Shown one piece after another: positions 1 through 10,556 of a stretch of DNA of 64,000 bases. The stretch comes from Streptomyces sp. Go-475 (GTDB lineage: Bacteria > Actinomycetota > Actinomycetes > Streptomycetales > Streptomycetaceae), in contig NZ_CP026121.1 of the NCBI RefSeq assembly GCF_003330845.1, positions 6,987,501 to 7,051,500 of the forward strand. The letters are read 5' to 3'. Every line of letters begins with the position of its first letter. Positions within the stretch are counted from its first letter, which is position 1. Made by a program: the position numbers and the translations under genes. The notes beneath the pieces were generated by a model. It did not search any database and was not told where the DNA came from. It saw only the letters and a program-made list of their open reading frames with translations.

Positions 1-218
1 TCGACGCCGCTGCCCGACAGCGCGAGGACGTCGTACAGGTCGGGCAGGAGCCGCCGGCTGCCCAGGTCGAGTTCGCCCCACAGGGTCACGGTCATCCGGT
101 CACCGTCCGGCAGGACGTCCAAGGTCGCCATGCAGGGCGGAACCGCCGGTGCGGTGTCCGTCATCGCGGGCGCGGCGCCCTCCTGCGTCCGAGGCGCAGA
201 GTACGCAGGCTCCGGCAT
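1..218 (-). CDS. STAS-domain anti-sigma factor antagonist, C-terminus beyond the window
   Basis: The last 73 codons of the window read leftward give a protein whose residues from about 30 on (TLDVLPDGDRMTVTLWGELD, then LGSRRLLPDLYDVL) match the first strand and helix of STAS proteins of the SpoIIAA/BldG type, which bind and are phosphorylated by anti-sigma kinases. The conserved serine loop lies beyond the edge, so activity cannot be judged. The start at 218 is preferred because GGGAGA lies 9 bases upstream. ATGs at 164 and 131 are alternatives; 164 has AGGAGG about 14 bases away. The gene is divergent from the winged-helix gene at 351. Confidence 0.7.
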   Translation of the reverse strand, partial: MPEPAYSAPRTQEGAAPAMTDTAPAVPPCMATLDVLPDGDRMTVTLWGELDLGSRRLLPDLYDVLALSGSGV

Positions 219-284
219 GGCTCTGATCTCCCTGTCTGTCGGCCCGCCTCCGGTTCAAGCTTTGCCCCTCTACCCCACACACGT

Positions 285-344
285 CAATCAATACATGAAA
301 CGCAGTACGTGTTTTTGATTGCGTGAATGCCCGGTCGCTAAAGT
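285..344 (+). promoter_or_regulatory. Promoter with inverted repeat, upstream of the 351 gene
   Basis: CAATCAA (285-291) and TTGATTG (315-321) form a perfect 7-base inverted repeat. Its right arm supplies a -35-like TTGATT (315-320), followed 18 bases later by TAAAGT (339-344). The ATG at 351 falls about where transcription would start, so the mRNA is probably leaderless. An operator overlapping the -35 suggests repression, possibly by the winged-helix product itself. This is inference from layout only. Confidence 0.5.
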
Positions 345-350
345 GGGGCC

Positions 351-926
351 ATGGATGGAGTGCCTGAGCCACACACCGGATGGACGTTCCTCACCAACCA
401 CGCCCGGGTGCTGGCGGCCATCGCCGACAATCACAGCGCCCGCATCCGGGACATAGCCGCACACTGCAGGCTCACCGAACGCGCTGTTCAGAAGATCATC
501 GCCGACCTGGAGCAGGACGGCTATCTCTCGCACACCCGGGAGGGCCGCACCAACACCTACCGGATCGACCCGGGCAAGGTGCTGCGCCACCCCGCCGAGG
601 CGGGTCTGACGGTGGCGGCGCTGCTCTCCCTGCTCGTCCAGGACGAGGCCGACCGCGCCCTGCCCGCCGCCCGGCCGCAGACCACACCCCCTCCCGGCCG
701 CACGCCACGACCTGACCGCCCGGCCGCACCCCACGGTCCGGCCGCCGACCGCACGCCGCGACTTGACCGCCCGGCCGCACCCCACGGTCCGGCCGCCGAC
801 CGCACGCCACGACCTGACCGCCCGGCCGCACCCCACGGTCCGGCCGCCGACCGCACGCCGCGACCTGGCCACCTGGGCCGCGCTCAACTGACCGCCGGCC
901 GTCCGCCGCTCCGGCCGGCCTCGTCT
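351..926 (+). CDS. Winged helix-turn-helix regulator with repetitive Pro-rich tail; true C-terminus uncertain
   Basis: Residues about 12-75 form a MarR/GntR-like winged helix: a helix (HARVLAAIADN), a recognition helix (LTERAVQKIIADLEQDGYL) and a wing (SHTREGRTNTYRI). It resembles small streptomycete wHTH proteins of 100-150 residues. After residue about 105 the protein becomes a 17-residue repeat rich in Pro, Arg and Ala. The frame has no stop before 2295-2297, so it formally runs 648 codons straight across the opposite-strand alditol oxidase gene. I take only the part up to the oxidase end as supported. A frameshift or repeat expansion probably removed the native stop. The gene looks leaderless (promoter at 315-344). 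Confidence 0.6.
699..868 (+). repeat. 51-bp tandem repeat, three full copies plus a partial
   Basis: Units begin with CGCACGCC at 699, 750, 801 and 852, a period of exactly 51 bases, with only a few base differences between copies. In the 351 frame each unit encodes 17 residues (RTPRPDRPAAPHGPAAD). Being a multiple of three, copy-number change keeps the frame. Confidence 0.9.
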
Positions 927-3348
<2,422 letters not shown>

Positions 3349-3487
3349 CGCGACGACCGCCGCCCGCAAATCCGGCAAACCGCCACGATCCCGTCATTCC
3401 CCCGGCTCGGGGGGACCCGGTACCGCCCTCGCGCACCCATGGGCATACCGTGAGGAGTCGTACGTCCGAGCCGGGAGGAGAGACGGG

Positions 3488-4816
3488 ATGGGCAGCGGCA
3501 GCCGTACCGCGCTGGTCGAGGATCTGATGGAGCGGTTCCCGCACGTCCCGCGGGAGGCCGTCTTCAAGGAGGACCTGCTCCGGGGCGGCGTGGCCTTCGA
3601 CCCGTCCGCGCTCAGCGACAACGAGGGCGGCGAGGTCAAGCCGAAGTCGTACTTCATCTTCTCCTTCGACCACGGCACCCTGCCCGAGCTGGGCGAGGCC
3701 GCGCTGCGCCGCCCGCCCGAGGAGATCATCCTCACCGGCGGCCCCTACGACCTGCGCCGCACGGTCGTCTCGGTCCGCGTGAACCCCGCCTCGCCCTACC
3801 GTGTCGCCGCGAACGAGGACGGCGTCCTCGGCCTCTACCTCGACGGCAGGCGGATCTCCGACGTCGGCGTGCCGCCGATGCCCGAGTACTACCGGCACAC
3901 CCTCGCCAACGGGAAGTCGGTCATGGAGGTCGCCCCCACCATCCAGTGGGGCTACCTGATCTACCTGACCGTCTTCCGGGTCTGCCAGTACTTCGGCGCC
4001 AAGGAGGAGTGCCAGTACTGCGACATCAACCACAACTGGCGCCAGCACAAGGCCGCCGGCCGGCCCTACACGGGCGTGAAGGACGTCGAGGAGGTCCTCG
4101 AGGCCCTGGAGATCATCGACCGCTACGACACCGCCAAGGCCTCCACGGCCTACACCCTCACCGGCGGCGCCATCACCAAGACGGTCTCCGGCCGCGACGA
4201 GGCCGACTTCTACGGCCACTACGCCAAGGCCATCGAGGAGCGCTTCCCCGGCCGCTGGATCGGCAAGGTCGTCGCCCAGGCCCTCCCGCGCGACGACGTC
4301 CAGCGGTTCAAGGACTACGGCGTGCAGATCTACCACCCCAACTACGAGGTGTGGGACGAGTACCTGTTCAAGATGTACTGCCCCGGCAAGGAGCGGTACG
4401 TCGGCCGCGACGAGTGGCACAAGCGCATCCTGGACTCCGCCGAGGTCTTCGGCGCGCGCAACGTCATCCCGAACTTCGTCGCCGGAGTCGAGATGGCCGA
4501 GCCCTTCGGCTTCAAGACGGTCGACGAGGCCATCGCCTCCACCACCGAGGGCCTGCGCTTCTTCATGTCGCACGGCATCACGCCCCGCTTCACCACCTGG
4601 TGCCCGGAGCCCACGACCCCGCTCGGCAAGGCCAATCCGCAGGGCGCGCCCCTGGAGTACCACATCCGCCTGCTCCAGGCGTACCGGCAGACGATGGAGG
4701 ACTTCGGCCTGTCCTCGCCCCCCGGCTACGGTCCGCCCGGCGCCGGCAACGCGGTCTTCTCGGTCAGCTCCTTCATGGACAGCCTCCCGGCGGACGAACC
4801 CACCCCGCTTGTATAA
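3488..4816 (+). CDS. Radical SAM protein with non-canonical CX8CX2C cluster motif
   Basis: The 442-residue protein has an N-terminal region of about 155 residues without a recognised motif. Then comes FRVCQYFGAKEECQYCDIN, whose Cys166, Cys175 and Cys178 give CX8CX2C instead of the usual CX3CX2C of radical SAM enzymes. Other barrel features are present: TLTGGAITK, similar to the SAM-binding GGE strand; a strand ending QIYHPNYEV; NFVAGVEMAEP, like the GxIxGxxE region; and TTWCPEPTTPLG. The reaction is unknown. It is a single gene with GGAGGAG 7 bases before the ATG and a strong hairpin behind it, so it is probably transcribed alone. No partner peptide or maturation gene is adjacent. Confidence 0.75.
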   Translation: MGSGSRTALVEDLMERFPHVPREAVFKEDLLRGGVAFDPSALSDNEGGEVKPKSYFIFSFDHGTLPELGEAALRRPPEEIILTGGPYDLRRTVVSVRVNPASPYRVAANEDGVLGLYLDGRRISDVGVPPMPEYYRHTLANGKSVMEVAPTIQWGYLIYLTVFRVCQYFGAKEECQYCDINHNWRQHKAAGRPYTGVKDVEEVLEALEIIDRYDTAKASTAYTLTGGAITKTVSGRDEADFYGHYAKAIEERFPGRWIGKVVAQALPRDDVQRFKDYGVQIYHPNYEVWDEYLFKMYCPGKERYVGRDEWHKRILDSAEVFGARNVIPNFVAGVEMAEPFGFKTVDEAIASTTEGLRFFMSHGITPRFTTWCPEPTTPLGKANPQGAPLEYHIRLLQAYRQTMEDFGLSSPPGYGPPGAGNAVFSVSSFMDSLPADEPTPLV

Positions 4817-4860
4817 CGCTTCGGTGACGTCGTCCATCATTGCGGTACGGCGTTGAGTCA

Positions 4861-4918
4861 CAGGGCGGCCGCGTCCGTACGGCATACAGAGGCCGGAACC
4901 AGGGGACGCGCCGCCCTG
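4861..4918 (+). terminator. Long hairpin after the radical SAM gene
   Basis: The arm at 4861-4876 pairs with 4904-4918 over 15 base pairs with a single bulged C; the loop is 27 bases. It lies 45 bases after the radical SAM stop. No U-run follows, as is common for streptomycete terminators. Confidence 0.6.
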
Positions 4919-5046
4919 CCCTGATATCTGAACAGGGCGCTTGTCAGTTGTGTGGGAGGCGTGAAAAGCTCTGGCCCTGCCTCGAGGTTCCCCCAACTCC
5001 ACTGCCAATCCGGTGAGTTGACCTCGCTTGTGGATGCAGGAGACCC

Positions 5047-6540
5047 ATGCCCGACCTGCCGACCCCTCAGGACGCCACCGAGGCCGCGCTGTTCTCCGAG
5101 TGCTGGGACGCGGTCCTCGCGTACGCCGACCTGTGCACGTCCGGCTCCACCGCCGCCGCACAGCTCGGCCGCGAGGCGTTCGCACACGGCATACGCGAGG
5201 CCCGCGCCGCCGAGACCGGGCCGGTCCGCGCCACCGGCCGCCGCCCCGCCCGGCTGCCCCGCATACCCCTGCTGCTGACCGCCGTACGCACCACGGCCGC
5301 GGCCTGGGAAGAGGAGGGGCAGGGCCACAAACTCGACCCCGACCTGCGCCTGTGGCTCAACTCGGACAAGGCCGCCCGCTACACCGGCCCGCCGCTGCGG
5401 CGCCCGCTCGCGCTGCGCGGCCTGCGCGACCTCCAGCAGGCGGACGCCGAACTGCTGTGGCTCGCCGAGGTGGAGGCGCTGCCGCTGTCCCTGGTCGCCC
5501 GCCGCCTGGGCCTCGACCCGGCCACCGCCGCCGAGGAACTCCAGCAGGTGCGCACCCTGTTCCGGGACCGCTGCCACCGCAACCACCTCGACACGCCGAT
5601 GGACGCCGGGTGCCGCAGCTACGCCCGGCTGCTGGACGCCGTCACCCGCTCCTGTGCCGCCGACACGCCCGGTGACCTCTCCCGGCACCTCGCCACCTGC
5701 GTGCAGTGCGCCGAGGCCGCCGCCTGCCTGCGCCTGCACGGCGGCGGACTGCCCGGGGCGCTGGCCGGCGGGGTGATCGGCTGGGGCGGTCTCGCCTACC
5801 TGGAGCGCCGCCGCCGCGCCGCCGAGGTCCGTCTCGGCGCCGGCCGGCCCGGCCGGCCGGACCAGGCGGCCGCGGAAGAGGAGGACGGGGCGCAGAAGGC
5901 GCGCGTCGCCCGCAGCGGCCTGCTCGTCGCCGCCGTCCTGGTCTCCCTCCTGGCACTCGGCGTCTCGATGATGCCCTTCGGCGGCTCCGGCGGCGATCTA
6001 GGGGCCCGCGACGACGCCGGCCGGCAGCCGGTGGCCGACCCCGGCCCGTCCCTGCCGTCCGCCCCCTCCCTGCCGCCCGCGACCTCGAAGCCGGCCGACC
6101 GGGCCACCGGGGACACGGAGCAGCCGGACGAGCCCGGCAAGCCGGAGGGCAGCAGCCGCCGGACCGCACCGCAGGGGACCTCCTCGCCCGCCGGCCGGTC
6201 CGGAGCCGACAAGAGCGCGGATCCCACCTGCCGGGTCGAGTACGACCTGGTCAACCAGTGGCCCGACGGCTTCCAGGCCACCGTCACCGTCACCAGCAGC
6301 AAGGCCCTCGACTCCTGGCGGGTGTCCTGGTCCTTCCGGGACGGCCAGCACGTCGGCCAGATGTGGGACGCCTCCGTCTCCCAGGACGGTTCCCGCGTCA
6401 CCGCCACCGCCGCCGACTACAACAAGTCGGTCCCCGCCGGCGGCAACCTGGCCTTCGGCTTCCTGGCCTCCTGGCGCGGCAAGAACTCCCCGCCGTACGA
6501 CTTCGCGCTGAACGGGGACGACTGCGCGAAAAGCGGTTGA
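5047..6540 (+). CDS. Sigma-like/zinc-finger membrane protein with extracellular CBM2 domain
   Basis: 497 residues in a modular order. Residues about 10-180 resemble a degenerate sigma-factor-like helical region, with a region-4-like stretch near LLWLAEVEALPLSLVARRLG. Residues 189-221 hold a zinc anti-sigma-like motif, HLATCVQC (His214, Cys218, Cys221). A transmembrane helix lies at about 290-309, and a Pro/Ser-rich linker at about 310-390. A C-terminal cellulose-binding CBM2-type domain (about 391-493) is closed by two cysteines (DPTCRVEY and GDDCAKSG). The layout places the helical half in the cytoplasm and the CBM2 outside. The start has GGAG 5 bases upstream. Function is inferred from layout alone. 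Confidence 0.65.
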   Translation: MPDLPTPQDATEAALFSECWDAVLAYADLCTSGSTAAAQLGREAFAHGIREARAAETGPVRATGRRPARLPRIPLLLTAVRTTAAAWEEEGQGHKLDPDLRLWLNSDKAARYTGPPLRRPLALRGLRDLQQADAELLWLAEVEALPLSLVARRLGLDPATAAEELQQVRTLFRDRCHRNHLDTPMDAGCRSYARLLDAVTRSCAADTPGDLSRHLATCVQCAEAAACLRLHGGGLPGALAGGVIGWGGLAYLERRRRAAEVRLGAGRPGRPDQAAAEEEDGAQKARVARSGLLVAAVLVSLLALGVSMMPFGGSGGDLGARDDAGRQPVADPGPSLPSAPSLPPATSKPADRATGDTEQPDEPGKPEGSSRRTAPQGTSSPAGRSGADKSADPTCRVEYDLVNQWPDGFQATVTVTSSKALDSWRVSWSFRDGQHVGQMWDASVSQDGSRVTATAADYNKSVPAGGNLAFGFLASWRGKNSPPYDFALNGDDCAKSG

Positions 6541-6630
6541 CGCGACGGTGCCGTGACGGGATAGCGTGACGGCGGTTCCCCCGAGTGCCGGGGCGTGCCG
6601 AAGAGTCGAGGATCGAGGAGGTGTTGACCG

Positions 6631-6699
6631 ATGGCTGTCATTGCGCTGAGCGCTGCCCGCATCCAGATCATCACGTCCACCTCCATGGCCGCCGGCTGA
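6631..6699 (+). CDS. Possible 22-residue leader peptide before rsgA
   Basis: ATG at 6631 follows GAGGAGG with a 9-base gap, a better ribosome site than that of the following gene. It opens a 22-codon frame (MAVIALSAARIQ, then IITSTSMAAG) ending TGA 46 bases before the rsgA TTG. The peptide has no cysteines and matches no leader family I know. It may be a translated upstream ORF that couples or tunes rsgA expression. The evidence is only position and ribosome site. Confidence 0.35.
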   Translation: MAVIALSAARIQIITSTSMAAG

Positions 6700-6745
6700 T
6701 CCGACCGACCGTCGGGCCGGGGGCCGACCTTGGAAAGGGTCACCC

Positions 6746-7852
6746 TTGACTTCCAGCTCCGCTGCATCCGTTTCCTCCGCGCTCGCTCCCTACGGCTGGG
6801 ACGACGCATGGGCGGACCAGTTCGCCCCGTACGCCACCGAAGGACTGCTGCCCGGGCGCGTCATCCGGGTCGACCGCGGGCAGTGCGACGTCGTCACCGC
6901 CGGCGGGGTGCTGCGCGCCGACACCGCGTTCGTCACGCCGCACGACCCGATGCGGGTCGTCTGCACCGGCGACTGGGTCGCCGTCGAGCCCGGCGGGAAC
7001 CCGCGCTACGTCCGCGCGTACCTGCCGCGCCGCACCGCGTTCGTCCGCTCCACCTCCTCCCAGCGGTCCGAGGGGCAGATCCTCGCGGCCAACGTCGACC
7101 ACGCCGTCGTCGCCGTGTCCCTCGCCGTCGAACTCGACCTCGGCCGCATCGAGCGGTTCCTCGCGCTCGCCTGGGAGTCCGGGGCGCAGCCCGTCGTCGT
7201 CCTCACCAAGGCCGACCTCGTGCCGGACGCCGTCACCCGCTCCCACCTCGTCCAGGACGTGGAGACCAGCGCGCCCGGCGTGCCGGTGGTGACCGTCAGC
7301 GCGCGGGACGGGGAGGGACTCGAGGTGGTCGCGGCGATCGTCGGCGGCGGTACGTCCGTCCTGCTCGGCCAGTCCGGCGCGGGCAAGTCGACCCTCGCCA
7401 ACGCGCTCCTCGGCGAGGACGTCATGGACGTCCAGGCCACCCGCGACGTCGACGGCAAGGGCCGCCACACCACGACCACCCGCAACCTGCTCGCGCTGCC
7501 CGGCGGGGGCGTCCTCATCGACACGCCCGGACTGCGGGGCGTGGGCCTGTGGGACGCCGAGAGCGGTGTCGGGCAGGTGTTCTCCGAGATCGAGGAACTG
7601 GCCGAGCGGTGCCGCTTCCACGACTGCGCCCACGAGGCCGAGCCGGGGTGCGCCGTGCAGGCCGCCGTCGCATCCGGTGAGCTGCCGCAGCGGCGGCTGC
7701 ACAGCTACCGCAAGCTGCTGCGGGAGAACCAGCGCATCGTCGCCAAGACCGACGCCCGGCTCCGGGCCGAGATCCGCAAGGACTGGAAGCGGAAGGGGGC
7801 GATCGGCAGGGCCGCGATGGAGGCCAAGCGCGGCCCGCACTGGCGTTCGTAA
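6746..7852 (+). CDS. rsgA: Ribosome small-subunit-dependent GTPase A
   Basis: 368 residues of the RsgA/YjeQ family, a circularly permuted GTPase that helps mature the 30S subunit. An OB-fold region at about 30-100 is followed by the permuted motifs: G4 LTKADLV near 152, G1 GQSGAGKST near 210, and G3 DTPGLRG near 258. The zinc-binding tail CRFHDCAHEAEPGC has the family's Cys/Cys/His/Cys pattern. The start is TTG at 6746, with GGAAAGGG in front. It is longer than E. coli RsgA (about 350) mainly through a basic C-terminus. A small ORF with a strong ribosome site lies just upstream. Confidence 0.92.
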   Translation: MTSSSAASVSSALAPYGWDDAWADQFAPYATEGLLPGRVIRVDRGQCDVVTAGGVLRADTAFVTPHDPMRVVCTGDWVAVEPGGNPRYVRAYLPRRTAFVRSTSSQRSEGQILAANVDHAVVAVSLAVELDLGRIERFLALAWESGAQPVVVLTKADLVPDAVTRSHLVQDVETSAPGVPVVTVSARDGEGLEVVAAIVGGGTSVLLGQSGAGKSTLANALLGEDVMDVQATRDVDGKGRHTTTTRNLLALPGGGVLIDTPGLRGVGLWDAESGVGQVFSEIEELAERCRFHDCAHEAEPGCAVQAAVASGELPQRRLHSYRKLLRENQRIVAKTDARLRAEIRKDWKRKGAIGRAAMEAKRGPHWRS

Positions 7853-7926
7853 CCGGGCGGTGTCCCGCGAGCGCCGTGTCCGATTTCCGCCAGCGGCATC
7901 CCCGCCGACGGCGGAGACTGGACACC

Positions 7927-9339
7927 GTGAGGGACCAGGACACGAGGGAAGACCCCAGGTACGAGGCCGTACGCAGCCGTGACGGGCGTTTCGACGGCGC
8001 CTTCTTCTTCGCCGTCGAGACGACCGGCATCTACTGTCGGCCGAGCTGCCCCGCGGTCACCCCGAAGCGGGCCAACGTACGGTTCTTCGCCACGGCCGCC
8101 GCCGCGCAGGGCTCGGGCTTCCGGGCCTGCCGGCGGTGCCGCCCGGACGCCGTGCCCGGCTCCGCCGAGTGGAACGTCCGCGCGGACGTGGTGGGCCGGG
8201 CCATGCGGCTGATCGCCGACGGCGTCGTCGACCGCGAGGGCGTCGCCGGTCTCGCCGCCCGGCTCGGCTACAGCGCCCGGCAGGTGCAGCGGCAGCTCAC
8301 CGCCGAACTCGGCGCCGGGCCGGTCGCCCTCGCCCGGGCGCAGCGGGCCCACACCGCGCGCGTCCTGCTCCAGACCACCGCGCTGCCGGTCACCGAGATC
8401 GCGTTCGCGTCGGGCTTCGCCAGCGTGCGGCAGTTCAACGACACGATCCGCGCCGTGTACGCCTCCACCCCGAGCGAACTGCGCGCCGCCGCGCCGAAGA
8501 CCGGCCGGGGCCGCCGCACGGCCACCCCGGGCGCCGGCATCCCGCTCCGGCTCGCCCACCGCGGCCCCTACCAGGCCGGCCCCGTCTTCGACCTGCTGGA
8601 ACGCGAGGCCGTACCCGGCATCGAGGAGGTCGGCGGCCCACCGGGAGCGCGCACCTACCGGCGTACGCTCCGCCTGCCGTACGGCACCGGCATCGCCGCC
8701 GTCGGGGAACGGCCCGGCAGCGTGCGCACCGGGCTCGGCGCCCACCCCGGCGGCTGGCTCGACGCCCGGCTGCACCTCACCGACCCCCGCGACCTGACCA
8801 CCGCCGTCCAGCGGCTGCGGCGGCTGTTCGACCTGGACGCCGACCCCTACGCCGTCGACGAGCGCCTCGCCGCCGACCCGCGCCTCGCGCCCCTGGTCGC
8901 CGCCCGCCCCGGGCTGCGCTCGCCGGGCGCCGCCGACCCGGAGGAACTCGCCGTGCGGGCCCTGGTCGGCCGGGCGGAGGCGGAACGGCTCGTCCGCCGC
9001 TACGGCAAGGCCCTCGACGCCCCCTGCGGCGGCCTCACCCACCTCTTCCCCGAGCCGGCCCTCCTCGCCGGGGCCGAGCCCGACGGCACCCTCGGCGCGC
9101 TCGCCGCCGCCCTCGCCGACCACGCCGTCCGCCTGGACCCGGGCGCCGACCGGGACGACGCGCAGGACGCCCTGCGTGCCGTGCCCGGCCTGGACGCCCG
9201 TACGGTCGCCGAGATCCGCACCCGCGCCCTCGGCGACCCGGACGTGGCCCCGCCCGGCACGGACGTCCCCGACAGCTGGCGCCCCTGGCGCTCGTACGCC
9301 CTGAACCACCTGCGCGCAGCAGGGGAATGGGAGCTTTGA
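7927..9339 (+). CDS. alkA: Ada/AlkA fusion: alkylation-response regulator and 3-methyladenine DNA glycosylase
   Basis: 470 residues joining two repair modules. The N-terminal Ada zinc domain has GIYCRPSCP and FRACRRC, four cysteines of which the first is the methylphosphotriester acceptor in Ada. An AraC-type double helix-turn-helix follows (about 95-190, LAARLGYSARQVQRQL). The C-terminal half is an AlkA glycosylase with an HhH motif (LRAVPGLDARTVAEI) and the catalytic Asp in ALGDPDVAP. Between that Asp and the closing WRPWRSYAL it is shorter than E. coli AlkA. The GTG at 7927 with GGAG upstream is preferred; the frame is open to 7876. The stop overlaps the next start (TGATG), so the two repair genes are translationally coupled. 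Confidence 0.88.
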   Translation: MRDQDTREDPRYEAVRSRDGRFDGAFFFAVETTGIYCRPSCPAVTPKRANVRFFATAAAAQGSGFRACRRCRPDAVPGSAEWNVRADVVGRAMRLIADGVVDREGVAGLAARLGYSARQVQRQLTAELGAGPVALARAQRAHTARVLLQTTALPVTEIAFASGFASVRQFNDTIRAVYASTPSELRAAAPKTGRGRRTATPGAGIPLRLAHRGPYQAGPVFDLLEREAVPGIEEVGGPPGARTYRRTLRLPYGTGIAAVGERPGSVRTGLGAHPGGWLDARLHLTDPRDLTTAVQRLRRLFDLDADPYAVDERLAADPRLAPLVAARPGLRSPGAADPEELAVRALVGRAEAERLVRRYGKALDAPCGGLTHLFPEPALLAGAEPDGTLGALAAALADHAVRLDPGADRDDAQDALRAVPGLDARTVAEIRTRALGDPDVAPPGTDVPDSWRPWRSYALNHLRAAGEWEL

Positions 9340-9833
9340 TGAACCCTCCGGCCTCCTGGACGAGCGTGCCCAGCCCCCTCGGGCCGCTGCTCCTCACCGC
9401 CGCCCCGAGCGGCGAGTTGACCTCGGTGTCCGTGCCCGGGCAGAAGGGCGGGCGCGAGGTGCGGGACGACTGGCGGCGGGACCCCGGGCCGTTCCGCGAG
9501 GCCGAGGAGCAGCTCGCCGCCTACTTCGCCGGGGAGCTGAAGGAGTTCCGGCTGACCTGGCGCACGGAGGGCACCGCCTTCCGGGAGAAGGTCTGGGCCG
9601 CCCTCGACGACATCCCCTACGGGGCGACCACGACCTACGGCGAGATCGCCGCGCGGATCGGAGCGCCCCGGGCGGCGGTACGGGCCGTCGGCGGTGCGAT
9701 CGGAGCCAATCCGCTGCTGGTGGTGCGGCCGTGCCACCGGGTGATCGGGGCGGACGGTGCGCTGACGGGCTACGCGGGGGGACTGGACCGCAAGGTGCGG
9801 CTGCTGACGCACGAGGGTGCGCTGCGCCCCTGA
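9339..9833 (+). CDS. ogt: Methylated-DNA--protein-cysteine S-methyltransferase
   Basis: 164 residues of the Ogt/MGMT family, which removes methyl from O6-methylguanine by transfer to its own cysteine. The active site VVRPCHRVIG lies near residue 130, preceded by the helix-turn-helix GATTTYGEIAARIGAP and followed by YAGGLDRKVRLLTHEG. It starts inside the stop of the Ada/AlkA gene, forming a two-gene adaptive repair operon. The convergent DUF456 gene ends 31 bases downstream. Confidence 0.93.
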   Translation: MNPPASWTSVPSPLGPLLLTAAPSGELTSVSVPGQKGGREVRDDWRRDPGPFREAEEQLAAYFAGELKEFRLTWRTEGTAFREKVWAALDDIPYGATTTYGEIAARIGAPRAAVRAVGGAIGANPLLVVRPCHRVIGADGALTGYAGGLDRKVRLLTHEGALRP

Positions 9834-9863
9834 GGGCCCGAGGCCCCTGTCACCGGTGAGGGC

Positions 9864-10346
9864 TCATCCCCAGAAGACCGCGCCCACCCAGGTCGCCGCG
9901 ATCAGCTGGCAGGTGAACAGTTCGGCCAGGATGCTGGAGCCGCCCGCGCGCATCACCGTGCGCAGGGCGGCGACCGCGTCGGTGTGGCGGCCGAGGCGGA
10001 GACGCTCGTAGAGGTAGATGCCGGCCAGGAAGCCGGGGATCGCGCCGAGCACGGGCAGCAGGACGAAGCCGAGGGTGGACCCCGCTCCGGCGTACGCCAG
10101 CATGCGGCGGTTGGCGCCGCTCGCCCGCAGCCGCCGGGGCGGCAGCGCCCAGCGCACGGCCTGGGAGACGAACATCAGGGCCGTGGCACCCACCAGGACC
10201 CACCAGGCGACGGGCTGCGGGTCCTGCAGCGCCCACCACATCACCGCGGCCCACACCAGCAGTGACCCGGGCACCGCGGGCACCAGCACTCCGCAGAGAC
10301 CGAGCAGGATGACCAGCCCGACCAGCAGGAGGTCCCACACTCCCAT
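9864..10346 (-). CDS. DUF456 domain membrane protein
   Basis: 160 residues with an N-terminal transmembrane pair (WDLLLVGLVILLGLCGVLVP and LLVWAAVMWWAL), a further helix (WWVLVGATALMFVSQ), then the glycine-rich segment AGAGSTLGFVLLPVLGAIPG and GIYLYERLRLG typical of DUF456. The family consists of small integral membrane proteins of unknown role. It converges on the ogt gene. No signal peptide other than the first helix is seen. Confidence 0.8.
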   Translation of the reverse strand: MGVWDLLLVGLVILLGLCGVLVPAVPGSLLVWAAVMWWALQDPQPVAWWVLVGATALMFVSQAVRWALPPRRLRASGANRRMLAYAGAGSTLGFVLLPVLGAIPGFLAGIYLYERLRLGRHTDAVAALRTVMRAGGSSILAELFTCQLIAATWVGAVFWG

Positions 10347-10556
10347 CTGACCAGACTGCCGGAAGCCGGGAGAAGACGCAGGTCAGGAGCGTGGCGGCGG
10401 CCCAGACGCGCAGGTCAGCCGGGTGCGGTCCCGGGGCGTCCCGGTATCGCATGGCCGTTCTACGGCTCACTCGACGCGCCGTTCGTCTCGGGGTGGCGGG
10501 CCGGTTTTTCCCCAAGCACCGTTTTCATCCGGCTCGTGCGGTGGACAATTAGGGGC

